Below are positions 51,749 to 61,625 of a stretch of DNA of 64,000 nt, one piece after another (positions within the stretch are counted from its first letter, which is position 1; each line of letters begins with the position of its first letter). Source of the stretch: Flavobacterium glycines (GTDB lineage: Bacteria > Bacteroidota > Bacteroidia > Flavobacteriales > Flavobacteriaceae); assembly GCF_900100165.1 (NCBI RefSeq), contig NZ_FNEO01000001.1:1178001-1242000 (forward strand). The letters are read 5' to 3'. The notes below the pieces were generated by a model that had not been told where the DNA came from, did not search any database, and saw only the letters and a program-made list of their open reading frames with translations. A program made the position numbers and the translations under genes.

Positions 51749-53908
51749 ATGAATAGATTTGTCTTGGTTGCTTTCTTTTTTGTAAATATTGTTTTTGGAC
51801 AGGTTTCACTTGATTTGAATCGATTAAATTGGTTGCCGGAATCTCATAAATTTTGGGTAAATTATGGTGGAGATTTGGTAATTTATAATGCAGATGAACT
51901 TGATAAAAAAACAGTTTTTTTGACTAAAGAACAACTCAAGGTAATTGGTTTTGAAGGCAGAATTGAAAGTATTGTTTGGAATACAAAGCAAGATAAAATT
52001 TTAATTTATACTCATTCTCAAAGAGTCTGGAGGGCCAATACAAAAGGAGATTATTGGTTTGTTGATTTAAAAACAAAAAAAGGAAGACAAATTGGTCAGG
52101 GTTTAGATAAGGCTTCACTCATGTTTGCTAAATTTTCCAGTGATGGAAATAGTATAGCCTATGTTTCAAAACATAATATTTATACAGAAGATGTGACTTC
52201 AGGAGTGATTACTCAATTGACATTTGATGGTAATGACAAAATTATAAATGGAACATTTGACTGGGTTTATGAAGAAGAACTCATGGCAAGGGATGGTTTT
52301 AGATGGAGTCCGGATGGAACACAAATAGCTTTTTGGAGAGTAGACGCTACTGAGACTAAATTCCATTTGATGATTAATAATACAGATGCTCTTTATCCAT
52401 TTACAGTACCTGTTGAATATCCTAAAGCAGGAGAGAAACCCTCTGCGGTAAAGTTGGGAGTAATCACCTTGGCTGACAAAAAAGTGAATTGGTTGAAAAT
52501 ACCGGGAGAGGCTGATAATAATTATCTTCCAAGGATGCAATGGTTGGATTCAACAGAATTGATGGTGGTGCAACTGAATAGAAAGCAAAATCAGGTTGCG
52601 CTTTACAGATGCAACTCAAATTCAGGGTTAGCTAATAAAATTTATCAGGAAAGTTCAAATACCTGGATTGATGTTTTTGATAGTTCAGCTGGAAAATACG
52701 ATGGTTTTCCTTGTGTGTTTGTTGATAGTGGAAAGTCATTTTTGTGGAGTTCTGAAACTGATGGCTGGATGCACATTTATAAAATAAGTATTGATGGGAA
52801 AAAGAAAGAATTAGTTACCAAAGTAAATTTTGACACCTATTTTTTAGCTTATAATAAAAATATCAAAAGTATCTATCACTTATCAAGTCCAACAGATGCT
52901 ACACAAAGATATCTGTATGAAACCAATTTGAATACTAAGAAAACAAAACGGCTAACTCCACAAGTTTTTGACGGTACAAATACTTATAGCTTTTCATCAG
53001 ATGCTTTGTATGCAGTACATTTTAATTCAAATATTAACAGAAACTCTAATTCACGCTTACTTTCATTAGAAGGACATAAAAAGATTTTTCCAAAAGAAAT
53101 AGATTTTTTTGTGACACCAAAAAGAAATTTTAGTCTTGAAAAGTTTAAAGTTACAACTGCTGATGGAGTTGAATTAGATGGAATTATGGCTAAACCCCTT
53201 AATTTTGATGCAACTAAAAAATATCCTTTGTTTTTTTATGTATATGGGGAACCAGCTGCATCTGTAGCTAATGATGTGCCCTATTTTAATGGATTTATTT
53301 CTAATTTAATTCCTCAGGGTTACATTGGAATTGCTCTCGACAACCGAGGGACTCCAATCATGAAAGGGGCAGAATGGCGTAAATCTATATATAAAAATAT
53401 AGGCATTATTAATACTCGTGACCAAGCTATGGCTGCCAAAGAGATTTTGAAATGGCATTTTATAGATACCACTCGTGTAGCTGTTCACGGTTGGAGTGGT
53501 GGAGGTGCTGTAACCTTAAATTTATTGTTTCAGTATCCTGAAATTTACAAAACGGGTATTGCAATAGCAGCTGTAACTGATCAGCATTTTTATGATAATA
53601 TTTATACAGAACGTTATATGGGATTGCCTTCTGAGAATGAAGAGGCTTACATAAAAGCTTCACCTGTTACTCATGCTAAAAAACTAAAAGGGAATTTATT
53701 ATATATTCATGGAACAGGTGATGATAATGTTCATTATAAAAATGCAGAAGTATTAATTAATGAATTGATTAAACAGGATAAAGTCTTTGATTTAATGATT
53801 TATCCTAATCGTTCCCATAGTATTAATGAAGGCAGTGGAACAAGAAAACATCTTACGGACACTTTTATGAAATTTATTTTTGAATATTGTCCTCCGGGAG
53901 CTAAATAG
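51749..53908 (+). CDS. Secreted dipeptidyl peptidase IV-like S9 peptidase
   Basis: A 719-residue S9B peptidase with a signal peptide (FVLVAFFFVNIVFGQ), a beta-propeller and a C-terminal alpha/beta-hydrolase domain. The triad is S583 (in HGWSGGG), D658 (in GTGDDNVH) and H690 (in RSHSIN). E175-E176 in DWVYEEEL match the double Glu that in DPP-IV binds the substrate N-terminus. The family releases X-Pro dipeptides, and hydroxyproline is plausible at that position. It adjoins the hydroxyproline pathway, which makes extraction of Pro/Hyp dipeptides from glycoprotein the likely job. Confidence 0.92.
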   Translation: MNRFVLVAFFFVNIVFGQVSLDLNRLNWLPESHKFWVNYGGDLVIYNADELDKKTVFLTKEQLKVIGFEGRIESIVWNTKQDKILIYTHSQRVWRANTKGDYWFVDLKTKKGRQIGQGLDKASLMFAKFSSDGNSIAYVSKHNIYTEDVTSGVITQLTFDGNDKIINGTFDWVYEEELMARDGFRWSPDGTQIAFWRVDATETKFHLMINNTDALYPFTVPVEYPKAGEKPSAVKLGVITLADKKVNWLKIPGEADNNYLPRMQWLDSTELMVVQLNRKQNQVALYRCNSNSGLANKIYQESSNTWIDVFDSSAGKYDGFPCVFVDSGKSFLWSSETDGWMHIYKISIDGKKKELVTKVNFDTYFLAYNKNIKSIYHLSSPTDATQRYLYETNLNTKKTKRLTPQVFDGTNTYSFSSDALYAVHFNSNINRNSNSRLLSLEGHKKIFPKEIDFFVTPKRNFSLEKFKVTTADGVELDGIMAKPLNFDATKKYPLFFYVYGEPAASVANDVPYFNGFISNLIPQGYIGIALDNRGTPIMKGAEWRKSIYKNIGIINTRDQAMAAKEILKWHFIDTTRVAVHGWSGGGAVTLNLLFQYPEIYKTGIAIAAVTDQHFYDNIYTERYMGLPSENEEAYIKASPVTHAKKLKGNLLYIHGTGDDNVHYKNAEVLINELIKQDKVFDLMIYPNRSHSINEGSGTRKHLTDTFMKFIFEYCPPGAK

Positions 53909-54299
53909 TTTACTATACGATGGTTAAAGATGGTTTGTTTTTTAAAAAAGCGGCTGTTTTAAATCATGAAAGTGTACCGGAATGGGTTCTCTGTTTACAA
54001 TGTATTCGGGCGTTAGTTTTGTTTTATAGGTAAATATGGTGACCTGCTTGATTTTGTTATAATCATTGTTCTCATTTTTTATATCCTGATAATTTGCGGA
54101 ATATTTATTCTCTGAAAAAAAAACCTGAATTAGAAAGACCATATAAGGCATTTGCTTATCCTATTTTACCAGTCATTTATGTTTTAGTAGCATCAGCACT
54201 TTCTGTTTTTTATTGTTTGCTAAATTTTCAACTTGTGGCTGGGGTTTTCTTATAATGCTATTTGGAATTCCTGTCTATTATTTGATGAAAAACAAATGA
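53909..54299 (+). pseudogene. Decayed C-terminal part of an amino acid permease (APC family)
   Basis: The gap between the two S9 genes is not empty. The frame starting YYTMVKDGLFF, then VPEWVLCLQCI, continues after a shift as GKYGDLLDFVIIIVLIFYIL, IICGIFIL, then (past a stop) ELERPYKAFAYPILPVIYVL and a final FGIPVYYLMKN. These are C-terminal segments of APC amino-acid permeases in order, but with an in-frame TGA and at least two frameshifts. The N-terminal part is missing. The remnant suggests the locus once had its own amino acid or hydroxyproline importer. Confidence 0.82.
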
Positions 54300-54426
54300 T
54301 TGTCTTGTTAAAATTATCTTGGTTTTTACTGGATTTTGTTTTTATGGGTAATATAATCTTGTTATAAGCTAATATTGTCCAATAGGTCTTATTCTAATTT
54401 CGATATTTTTATTAAAATTTTAAAAT

Positions 54427-56679
54427 ATGGAATTAGTTAGCAAAAAAATAGTAATACTTATTACGTTTTTTATTTGTTTATTGAGTCAGGCTCAAGGAAC
54501 TTTAAAAGACTATCAAAAAGCGAACGCTGTAGATTCATTGTTTAGGAATAAAGTTTTTAATACTCCAAAAGAATTTAATTGGATAAACAATAATAATTTT
54601 TGGTACGTCAATAATGCTAAAGGAGGTAAAGAATTTTTTAGGGTTGATGTTAAAGCACAAAATCAGACTGCCGCGTTTAATCATGAACGTTTGGCCACGT
54701 CACTTTCTAAAATCTTAGATAAGGAAATAGTTTCTAAACAACTGCCAATTGAAAATTTAGAATTTAGTAAAGATTTTTTAAATCTTGTTTTTACGACAGA
54801 TTCTTTAAAAATTTCTTGTGATTTGAATAATTATGAATTAACTAAAATCAAAGAAGGTCATAAGAAAACTCAAAGAAGAAATGGTTATTGGGGAGATGTT
54901 TTTGATGAACAAAGTAAAAAGGAAGTTAAATCACCTGATTTGAGTTATACTGCATTTGTAAAAAACTATAATTTATACATTAAAAATATAAAAACAGCCG
55001 AAGAAACTCAATTAAGTTATGATGGTTCCAAAGGTTTTTATTATTCGTCTTTTATAGAATGGGCACCGAATAGTAAAAAAATTATGGCCTATAAAGTAAG
55101 ACCAGGTGAAGAACATAAAATTTATTTTGTTGAATCTAGTCCTAAGGATCAATTTCAACCGAAGTTACAAAATAGAGATTATTTAAAACCGGGCGATCAA
55201 TTGCCATTTAAAAGTCCACAATTATTTGATATTATTTCTAAAAAACAATTGAGCATTGCAACCGATTTGTTTCAGGAGCAATATAGTATTTCTGATTTTG
55301 ATTGGAAAGATGATAGTTCAGGTTTTACTTTCGAATTTAATCAACGTGGGCATCAGGTCTATAGGGTTTTGGAAGTAAATGCAACTGATGCCAAAGTTAA
55401 AATTATAATTGATGAAACCAGTGCGACTTTTGTTAATTATAGTGGAAAAAAATATCGTTATAATTTAAAGAAAACGAATCAGATTATCTGGGCATCTGAA
55501 CGAGATGGATGGAATCATTTGTATTTAATTGATGCAAATGACGGAAAGGTAAAAAATCAAATTACCAAAGGAAGTTGGCCTATAAGAGAAGTAATTAAAG
55601 TAGATGAAGAAAACAAACAAATTTATTTTACTGCCAGTGGATTAGATAAAAATCAGGATCCTTATTTGTTGCATTATTGCAGAATCGATTTTGATGGTAA
55701 AAATTTTAAACGTTTGACGACTGAGAATGGAAACCATAAAGTAAGTTTTTCTCCGGATTACCAATTTTATGTAGATCAATATTCAAGTGTAGATAAAGCT
55801 CCGGTTACTTTGTTAAAAAGTATTGCTAACCCAAAATTAGAAATGAAATTGCAACAAGCAGATATATCTGATTTGTTGAATACGGGTTGGAAAGCTCCAG
55901 AGGTTTTTAGTGCTAAAGGTCGAGATGGGAAAACAGATATTTGGGGGATTATTGTACGGCCTACCACTTTTGATCCTAGTCGTTCTTATCCAATAATCGA
56001 ATATATTTATGCGGGACCTCAGGATTCTTTTGTCCCTAAAAATTTTCAACCATATTATTGGTCAATGACATCCTTGGCTGAATTAGGTTTTATTGTTGTA
56101 CAAATTGATGGAATGGGGACTTCAAATCGTTCCAAAGCATTTCATGATGTATGTTGGAAAAATTTAAAAGATGCGGGATTTCCGGATAGAAAATTGTGGA
56201 TGCAAGCTGCTGCTGCAAAATATCCTTATATGAATATTGATAAAGTAGGGATTCATGGAACTTCTGCAGGTGGTCAAAATGCTGGAGCAGCCTTAGTTTT
56301 TAATTCTGATTTTTATGATGTTGCTGTTTCTTCTTGTGGTTGTCATGATAATAGAATGGATAAAATGTGGTGGAATGAACAATGGATGGGATATCCTATT
56401 GGTTCAGAATATGAAGCTTGTTCTAATACTGCTAATGCAGCACAAATGGGAGGAAATTTAATGTTGATATTAGGAGAATTAGATGATAATGTAGATCCGG
56501 CATCAACAATGCAGTTTGCAAATGCTTTGATAAAAGCCAATAAGAATTTTGAATTGGTAACTATTCCCGGTATGGGACACTCTGCAGGAGGAGATTATGG
56601 CGAACGCAAGCGTAGAGATTATTTTGTACAACATTTACTGGGTGTTACACCACCAACATGGGATAAAATTTATAAATAA
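54427..56679 (+). CDS. Second secreted S9 family peptidase
   Basis: A 750-residue protein with a signal peptide (KIVILITFFICLLSQAQG). It has a DPP-IV-type N-terminal propeller and a hydrolase domain with triad S613 (HGTSAGG), D686 (GELDDNVDP) and H718 (GMGHSAGG). The double-Glu DWVYEEE block of classical DPP-IV is not seen, so its substrate preference may differ from the first S9 gene. It starts 127 bp after the permease remnant. Whether it shares the upstream promoter is uncertain. Confidence 0.9.
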   Translation: MELVSKKIVILITFFICLLSQAQGTLKDYQKANAVDSLFRNKVFNTPKEFNWINNNNFWYVNNAKGGKEFFRVDVKAQNQTAAFNHERLATSLSKILDKEIVSKQLPIENLEFSKDFLNLVFTTDSLKISCDLNNYELTKIKEGHKKTQRRNGYWGDVFDEQSKKEVKSPDLSYTAFVKNYNLYIKNIKTAEETQLSYDGSKGFYYSSFIEWAPNSKKIMAYKVRPGEEHKIYFVESSPKDQFQPKLQNRDYLKPGDQLPFKSPQLFDIISKKQLSIATDLFQEQYSISDFDWKDDSSGFTFEFNQRGHQVYRVLEVNATDAKVKIIIDETSATFVNYSGKKYRYNLKKTNQIIWASERDGWNHLYLIDANDGKVKNQITKGSWPIREVIKVDEENKQIYFTASGLDKNQDPYLLHYCRIDFDGKNFKRLTTENGNHKVSFSPDYQFYVDQYSSVDKAPVTLLKSIANPKLEMKLQQADISDLLNTGWKAPEVFSAKGRDGKTDIWGIIVRPTTFDPSRSYPIIEYIYAGPQDSFVPKNFQPYYWSMTSLAELGFIVVQIDGMGTSNRSKAFHDVCWKNLKDAGFPDRKLWMQAAAAKYPYMNIDKVGIHGTSAGGQNAGAALVFNSDFYDVAVSSCGCHDNRMDKMWWNEQWMGYPIGSEYEACSNTANAAQMGGNLMLILGELDDNVDPASTMQFANALIKANKNFELVTIPGMGHSAGGDYGERKRRDYFVQHLLGVTPPTWDKIYK

Positions 56680-56824
56680 AATCTTTTAAAAAGCTCTTCA
56701 AAAGTCTAATGCTAGAATGTTATAACAAACAGGGAGAAGGAGTAAATTATTAATTATGAATGATGAGTTTTAAATGCAACTACGAATAGTAATAAATTTC
56801 TTTTTTAGAAAATATTATCCAAAT

Positions 56825-59800
56825 ATGAAAAGTTACAAGTCATTTATTTTTGGTATACTAAGTTTCTGGACATTTGGGACTACTACTTTGTTTGCGCAAA
56901 GTGGGGATCAAATTTTAGACGGAATTGGCGAAACAGATTTGATTGCTCGCTATGTTTTTGATGGAGATACTAAAGATTGGTCTAGAAATAACTGGCATGG
57001 AAAGATCCAAGGAACTGGAGCAAAATTTGAAAATGATATGCTGTTCGGTAAGGTTTTGTCTTTGTCTTCAAATGGGAAAGCTTATGTAACTCTGCCAGGA
57101 GAAGCCTTGATAGGAGAGGAATCTATCAGTATATCGGGATGGATTTATTTGCGTTCTGGACAACCTGGGCAACTATTTTTTGACTTCGGGAAAACCGCGA
57201 AATCTCGTTTTTTTGTTGCACCAATGGGTACTAAAGAACAAAATAATCAGCAAACAGTAATTACTACTGAATCAGGAAATAATTATAGCTCAAAATCAGC
57301 CGTGCTCGAAGTTGATAAGTGGAATCATGTGGTAGTCGTTATTGCAATTTCAGATAAAACAATGAGCACTTATGTTAATGGTGTACTTGCTAGTGTAACT
57401 AAAAATATGGATTTGGAATTGAAGCAATTGTTTGGCAAAAATTCTACGAATAAAAACAAGCTATACATTGGTAAATCTTTGGTAGATGAAAATAGTTATC
57501 TCAACGCTAAATTGCATGATTTTAGAATCTACCGTACTCCTTTGAGCGAAAAGCAAATTAGCATGATTTATAAAAATGCTTCGGGAAAAGGTAACTCAGA
57601 TGTAAATGAAGAAAAAGGAGTTGTAGATGTACTTCAGGTTTTTTCTAAAACAAATCCTCAGCTTTATAATGAATATTTAGTTAGCGTATCTGATGTCGAG
57701 GTGCAAACAGAATTAGGTAACCTTCCACGAATTCCAAGTTACGTAAAGGCTGTTTATAAAGATGGAGTTCCCGGTCCTGATGTACGTGTGATTTGGCCTT
57801 CACCAAAAGATAATAGCGATGTGTTAAAAGCTGGAAATTATACTGTGACAGGAACTATTGCAGGTTCTGATCTAAAACCGAAAGCAATTATAACTGTAGT
57901 AAATAGTAAAGAGATTACACCGCCAAACAAGAAGTTAGAGGTTTTCAATTTAGATCAAGTTTCTTTGGATACAGATCTTCATGGTCATAATACGAAGTTT
58001 ATTGAAAACAGAGATAAATTCATAAACACACTTGTTAAAACTAATCCAGATGATTTTCTCTTTATGTTTCGCAATGCTTTTGGTCAGGAACAACCTAAAG
58101 GAGCTAATCCTCTTGGAGTATGGGACAGTCAGGAAACAAAATTAAGAGGACATGCTACAGGGCATTATCTTACGGCGATTGCGCAGGCTTATGCAAGTAC
58201 AGCTTATGATAAAAAATTGCAGGCAAATTTTGCTAATAAAATGGAATACATGGTGAATACCTTGTATCAATTAGCCCAAATGTCTGGTCATCCAAAAACA
58301 ACTGGAGAATCTTATGTGTCAGATCCAACTGCAGTACCTCCGGCTCAAGGAAAAACAACTTATGATTCGGATTTAAGTGATGAAGGTATTCGCACGGATT
58401 ATTGGAATTGGGGAGAAGGCTTCATCAGTGCTTATCCGCCGGATCAATTTATCATGCTGGAAAAAGGAGCCAATTATGGAGGTCAAAAAACGCAAATTTG
58501 GGCACCTTATTATACCTTACATAAGATTTTGACTGGTTTGATTGATGTTTATGAAGTAAGTGGTAACAAGAAAGCACTAGAAATAGCCAAAGGAATGGGA
58601 ACCTGGGTTAATGCCCGTTTAAGCAAATTGCCTACTGAGACATTAGTGAGTATGTGGAATAGGTATATAGCCGGTGAATTTGGGGGAATGAATGAGGTAA
58701 TGGCAAGGTTGTATAGAATAACTAATGATAAAAAATACCTTGAGGTAGCTCAATTATTTGATAATATTAAATTGTTTTATGGAGATGTACAGCATTCTCA
58801 TGGTTTAGCTAAAAATGTTGATACTTTCAGGGGGTTGCATGCTAATCAGCATATTCCGCAAATTGTAGGTGCACTTGAAATGTACCGTAATGCGAATGAT
58901 CCTGCTTATTATCATGTTGCCGATAATTTTTGGTACAAAGTTACCAATGAATACGAATATAGTATAGGTGGTGTAGCAGGAGCACGTAATCCTGCTAATG
59001 CGGAATGTTTTATTGCGCAACCATCTACTATTTATGAAAATGGTTTATCAGCAGGGGGACAAAATGAAACTTGTGCCACTTATAATATGTTGAAACTAAC
59101 TGGAGATTTGTTTTTATACGATCAACGTGCTGAATTAATGGACTATTATGAACGTGGTTTGTACAATCATATTCTTGCGTCTGTAGCTGAAGACAGTCCG
59201 GCAAATACATATCATGTGTCCTTGAGAGCCGGTGCAACAAAACATTTCAGTAATGGTGACATGTCAGGTTTTACCTGTTGTAATGGTACAGCCTTAGAAA
59301 GCAGTACAAAATTGCAAAATTCAATCTATTTTAAAAGTAAGGATAATAATGCATTGTATGTGAATTTATTTATGCCTTCAACGTTGAAATGGACTGAAAA
59401 AAAGGTAATTGTGGAGCAAACAACTTCCTTTCCAAATGCCGATAAAACATTATTAACCATTAAGGGTAAAGGTAAATTTGATATTAATGTACGTGTACCA
59501 CACTGGGCAACAAAAGGTTTTTTTGTAAAAATAAATGGAAAAGAAGAAACTGTAAAAGCTCAGCCGGGTAGTTATATTACTCTAAGTCGTAAATGGAATA
59601 ATGGTGATACAATTGAATTACGTATGCCATTTGAATTTCATCTAGAACCTATCATGGATCAGCAAAATATTGCCAGTTTATTTTATGGCCCTGTTTTACT
59701 TGCTGCTCAAGAAACAGAACCGAGAAAAGATTGGCGAAAAGTAACTTTTGATCCTAAAGATATTAGTAAATCAATTCAGGGAAATCCTGAAAAATTAGAG

Positions 59801-59884
59801 TTTGTTATTGACGGAGTAGTTTTTAAACCGTTTTATAATACTTACAATCGTCATTCAGTGTATCTGGATGTAACTCTAAAATAA
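56825..59884 (+). CDS. GH127 beta-L-arabinofuranosidase with LamG and Ig-like domains
   Basis: A 1019-residue secreted enzyme. After a signal peptide (about 1-25) come a concanavalin-like LamG domain (about 33-250), a bacterial Ig-like domain (about 285-360) and a GH127 (DUF1680) catalytic domain (about 370-1015). The GH127 metal and catalytic residues are present: E748 and C750 in QNETCAT, and C818-C819 in TCCNG, matching the Glu, Cys, Cys, Cys zinc site of HypBA1. Characterised relatives remove beta-L-arabinofuranose from hydroxyproline-linked arabino-oligosaccharides. The ATG at 56825 is preferred over the one at 56774 because it opens a signal peptide. Confidence 0.93.
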   Translation: MKSYKSFIFGILSFWTFGTTTLFAQSGDQILDGIGETDLIARYVFDGDTKDWSRNNWHGKIQGTGAKFENDMLFGKVLSLSSNGKAYVTLPGEALIGEESISISGWIYLRSGQPGQLFFDFGKTAKSRFFVAPMGTKEQNNQQTVITTESGNNYSSKSAVLEVDKWNHVVVVIAISDKTMSTYVNGVLASVTKNMDLELKQLFGKNSTNKNKLYIGKSLVDENSYLNAKLHDFRIYRTPLSEKQISMIYKNASGKGNSDVNEEKGVVDVLQVFSKTNPQLYNEYLVSVSDVEVQTELGNLPRIPSYVKAVYKDGVPGPDVRVIWPSPKDNSDVLKAGNYTVTGTIAGSDLKPKAIITVVNSKEITPPNKKLEVFNLDQVSLDTDLHGHNTKFIENRDKFINTLVKTNPDDFLFMFRNAFGQEQPKGANPLGVWDSQETKLRGHATGHYLTAIAQAYASTAYDKKLQANFANKMEYMVNTLYQLAQMSGHPKTTGESYVSDPTAVPPAQGKTTYDSDLSDEGIRTDYWNWGEGFISAYPPDQFIMLEKGANYGGQKTQIWAPYYTLHKILTGLIDVYEVSGNKKALEIAKGMGTWVNARLSKLPTETLVSMWNRYIAGEFGGMNEVMARLYRITNDKKYLEVAQLFDNIKLFYGDVQHSHGLAKNVDTFRGLHANQHIPQIVGALEMYRNANDPAYYHVADNFWYKVTNEYEYSIGGVAGARNPANAECFIAQPSTIYENGLSAGGQNETCATYNMLKLTGDLFLYDQRAELMDYYERGLYNHILASVAEDSPANTYHVSLRAGATKHFSNGDMSGFTCCNGTALESSTKLQNSIYFKSKDNNALYVNLFMPSTLKWTEKKVIVEQTTSFPNADKTLLTIKGKGKFDINVRVPHWATKGFFVKINGKEETVKAQPGSYITLSRKWNNGDTIELRMPFEFHLEPIMDQQNIASLFYGPVLLAAQETEPRKDWRKVTFDPKDISKSIQGNPEKLEFVIDGVVFKPFYNTYNRHSVYLDVTLK

Positions 59885-59924
59885 TACTTAGATTAAAGTT
59901 GAATAATAGCTTAAAATCAGTTGT

Positions 59925-61616
59925 GTGAAGAAACCAATTCTAACCTTTATTATATTTTTATTTATGCTAACTCCCACTTTCGCTAGTGAACTTATTGATG
60001 TGGTCAATACTTATAAATCTGATAAAATGGCTTTGCAAAATTTTTATAAGAATAAAGAATCAGAGGAATATTATGTACGTTTTTCAAAGTTATATGAGGA
60101 TTGGAAAAAAACAATAAAAGAAATTGATTTTAAGAGTCTTTCTCAACAAGGAAAAGTAGATTATTTATTGTTGAAAAATGTTATCAATAAAGACGATTAC
60201 TTTTTACAAATAGAATACAAATCATTTAAAGAAATTGCTTCGGTAATTGATTTTACAACAGATATTAATGTTTTTATAAAAGAAAGAAGAAGAGGAAAGA
60301 AGCCTGTATCTGCTGATTTGGCAAAGCAATTTGGTATTGCTGAAGCTAATATCAATAAAAAAATAGAATTACTTAAAAATAAACCTTTTAAAGATTGGTT
60401 TGAGGCAGAGAAAGCCTCGAAGGCAGTGAACTCATTTGCAAGATCATTAAAAGAAGCTTATGGGTTTTATTATAGTTACGATCCTGAGTTTACCTGGTGG
60501 ATGGAAAAACCATATCAAAGTTTGTCAGCAAAATTGAAAGAATATAGTAGTTTCTTAAGTATTAATTATTTCAAAACAAGTATCAAAGATGATGGGAGTG
60601 GAATTATTGGAAAACCATTAGGAAGGGAAGCTGTTTTGAAAAGTTTTGCTTTTGAATATATTCCTTACACTCCAGAAGAAATGATTGTTGCTGCTCAAAA
60701 GCAATTTGAATGGTGCAAACAGGAAATGATTAAGGCTTCGACTGAATTAGGTTACGGAAAAGACTGGAAAGCTGCATTAGAACATGTAAAACAAACCTAT
60801 GTTCCGGCTGGGGAACAACCTCAAGCCATAACTGATTTGTACAATCAATCAGTGAAATTTATTGAAGAAAGAGATTTAATTACTTTGCCAGATTTAACTA
60901 AAGAGACTTGGCAAATGATTATGATGACACCGGAACGTCAAAAAATTAATCCGTTTTTTACAGGTGGCTGGGAAATTAGTATTTCCTATCCAACAGAAGA
61001 TATGGATCAGTCTGATAAACTGATGAGCATGCGAGGAAATAATCCTAATTTTTCGCGCGCAACTGTACAGCATGAATTGTTGCCGGGGCATAACTTGCAG
61101 TTTTTTATGAATAGTCGTAATAAGCCTTACCGAGAACTTTTTGATACGCCTTTTTGGATGGAAGGTTGGGCTTTATATTGGGAAATTGAACTTTGGAACA
61201 AACAATTTCCGCAAACACCGGAACAAAAATTAGGGATGTTATTTTGGAGAATTCATCGCTGTGCCCGAATTATATTTTCACTAAAATACCACTTAGGTGA
61301 AATGACTCCACAGCAATGTATTGATTTATTGGTTAATGAAGTGGGTCATGAATATGCTAATGCTGAGGCTGAGGTAAGACGTTCTTTTGCAAGCGGAGAT
61401 GCTCCTTTGTATCAAATGGCGTATATGACGGGTGGTTTACAATTTTATGCATTGAAAAAGGAATTAATAGCTAAAGGTTGGACTGAAAAGCAGTTTCACG
61501 ATCGTGTTTTAAAAGAGAATATGATGCCTGTAGAAATGCTAAGAATTTTGCTTGAAAATTTAGAAGTTAATGAGGATTATAGATCAACATGGAAATTCTC
61601 AACCGATTTTAAATAA
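59925..61616 (+). CDS. DUF885 family protein with HExxxGH motif
   Basis: A 563-residue secreted protein (signal peptide PILTFIIFLFMLTPTFA) starting at GTG. The DUF885 core contains HELLPGH (H383, E384, H389), the zinc-binding HExxxGH pattern of this family, and MEGWALYWEIELW. Members are putative metallopeptidases, and some neighbour prolyl peptidases. In this cluster it may process Hyp-rich peptides. Activity is not established. It lies 40 bp after the GH127 gene and 9 bp before the next. Confidence 0.82.
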   Translation: MKKPILTFIIFLFMLTPTFASELIDVVNTYKSDKMALQNFYKNKESEEYYVRFSKLYEDWKKTIKEIDFKSLSQQGKVDYLLLKNVINKDDYFLQIEYKSFKEIASVIDFTTDINVFIKERRRGKKPVSADLAKQFGIAEANINKKIELLKNKPFKDWFEAEKASKAVNSFARSLKEAYGFYYSYDPEFTWWMEKPYQSLSAKLKEYSSFLSINYFKTSIKDDGSGIIGKPLGREAVLKSFAFEYIPYTPEEMIVAAQKQFEWCKQEMIKASTELGYGKDWKAALEHVKQTYVPAGEQPQAITDLYNQSVKFIEERDLITLPDLTKETWQMIMMTPERQKINPFFTGGWEISISYPTEDMDQSDKLMSMRGNNPNFSRATVQHELLPGHNLQFFMNSRNKPYRELFDTPFWMEGWALYWEIELWNKQFPQTPEQKLGMLFWRIHRCARIIFSLKYHLGEMTPQQCIDLLVNEVGHEYANAEAEVRRSFASGDAPLYQMAYMTGGLQFYALKKELIAKGWTEKQFHDRVLKENMMPVEMLRILLENLEVNEDYRSTWKFSTDFK

Positions 61617-61625
61617 AGGACAAAA

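Noticed and set aside
56774..56824. Earlier ATG for the GH127 protein
   Set aside because: It would put basic, aromatic residues before the signal peptide, while the ATG at 56825 gives a normal one.
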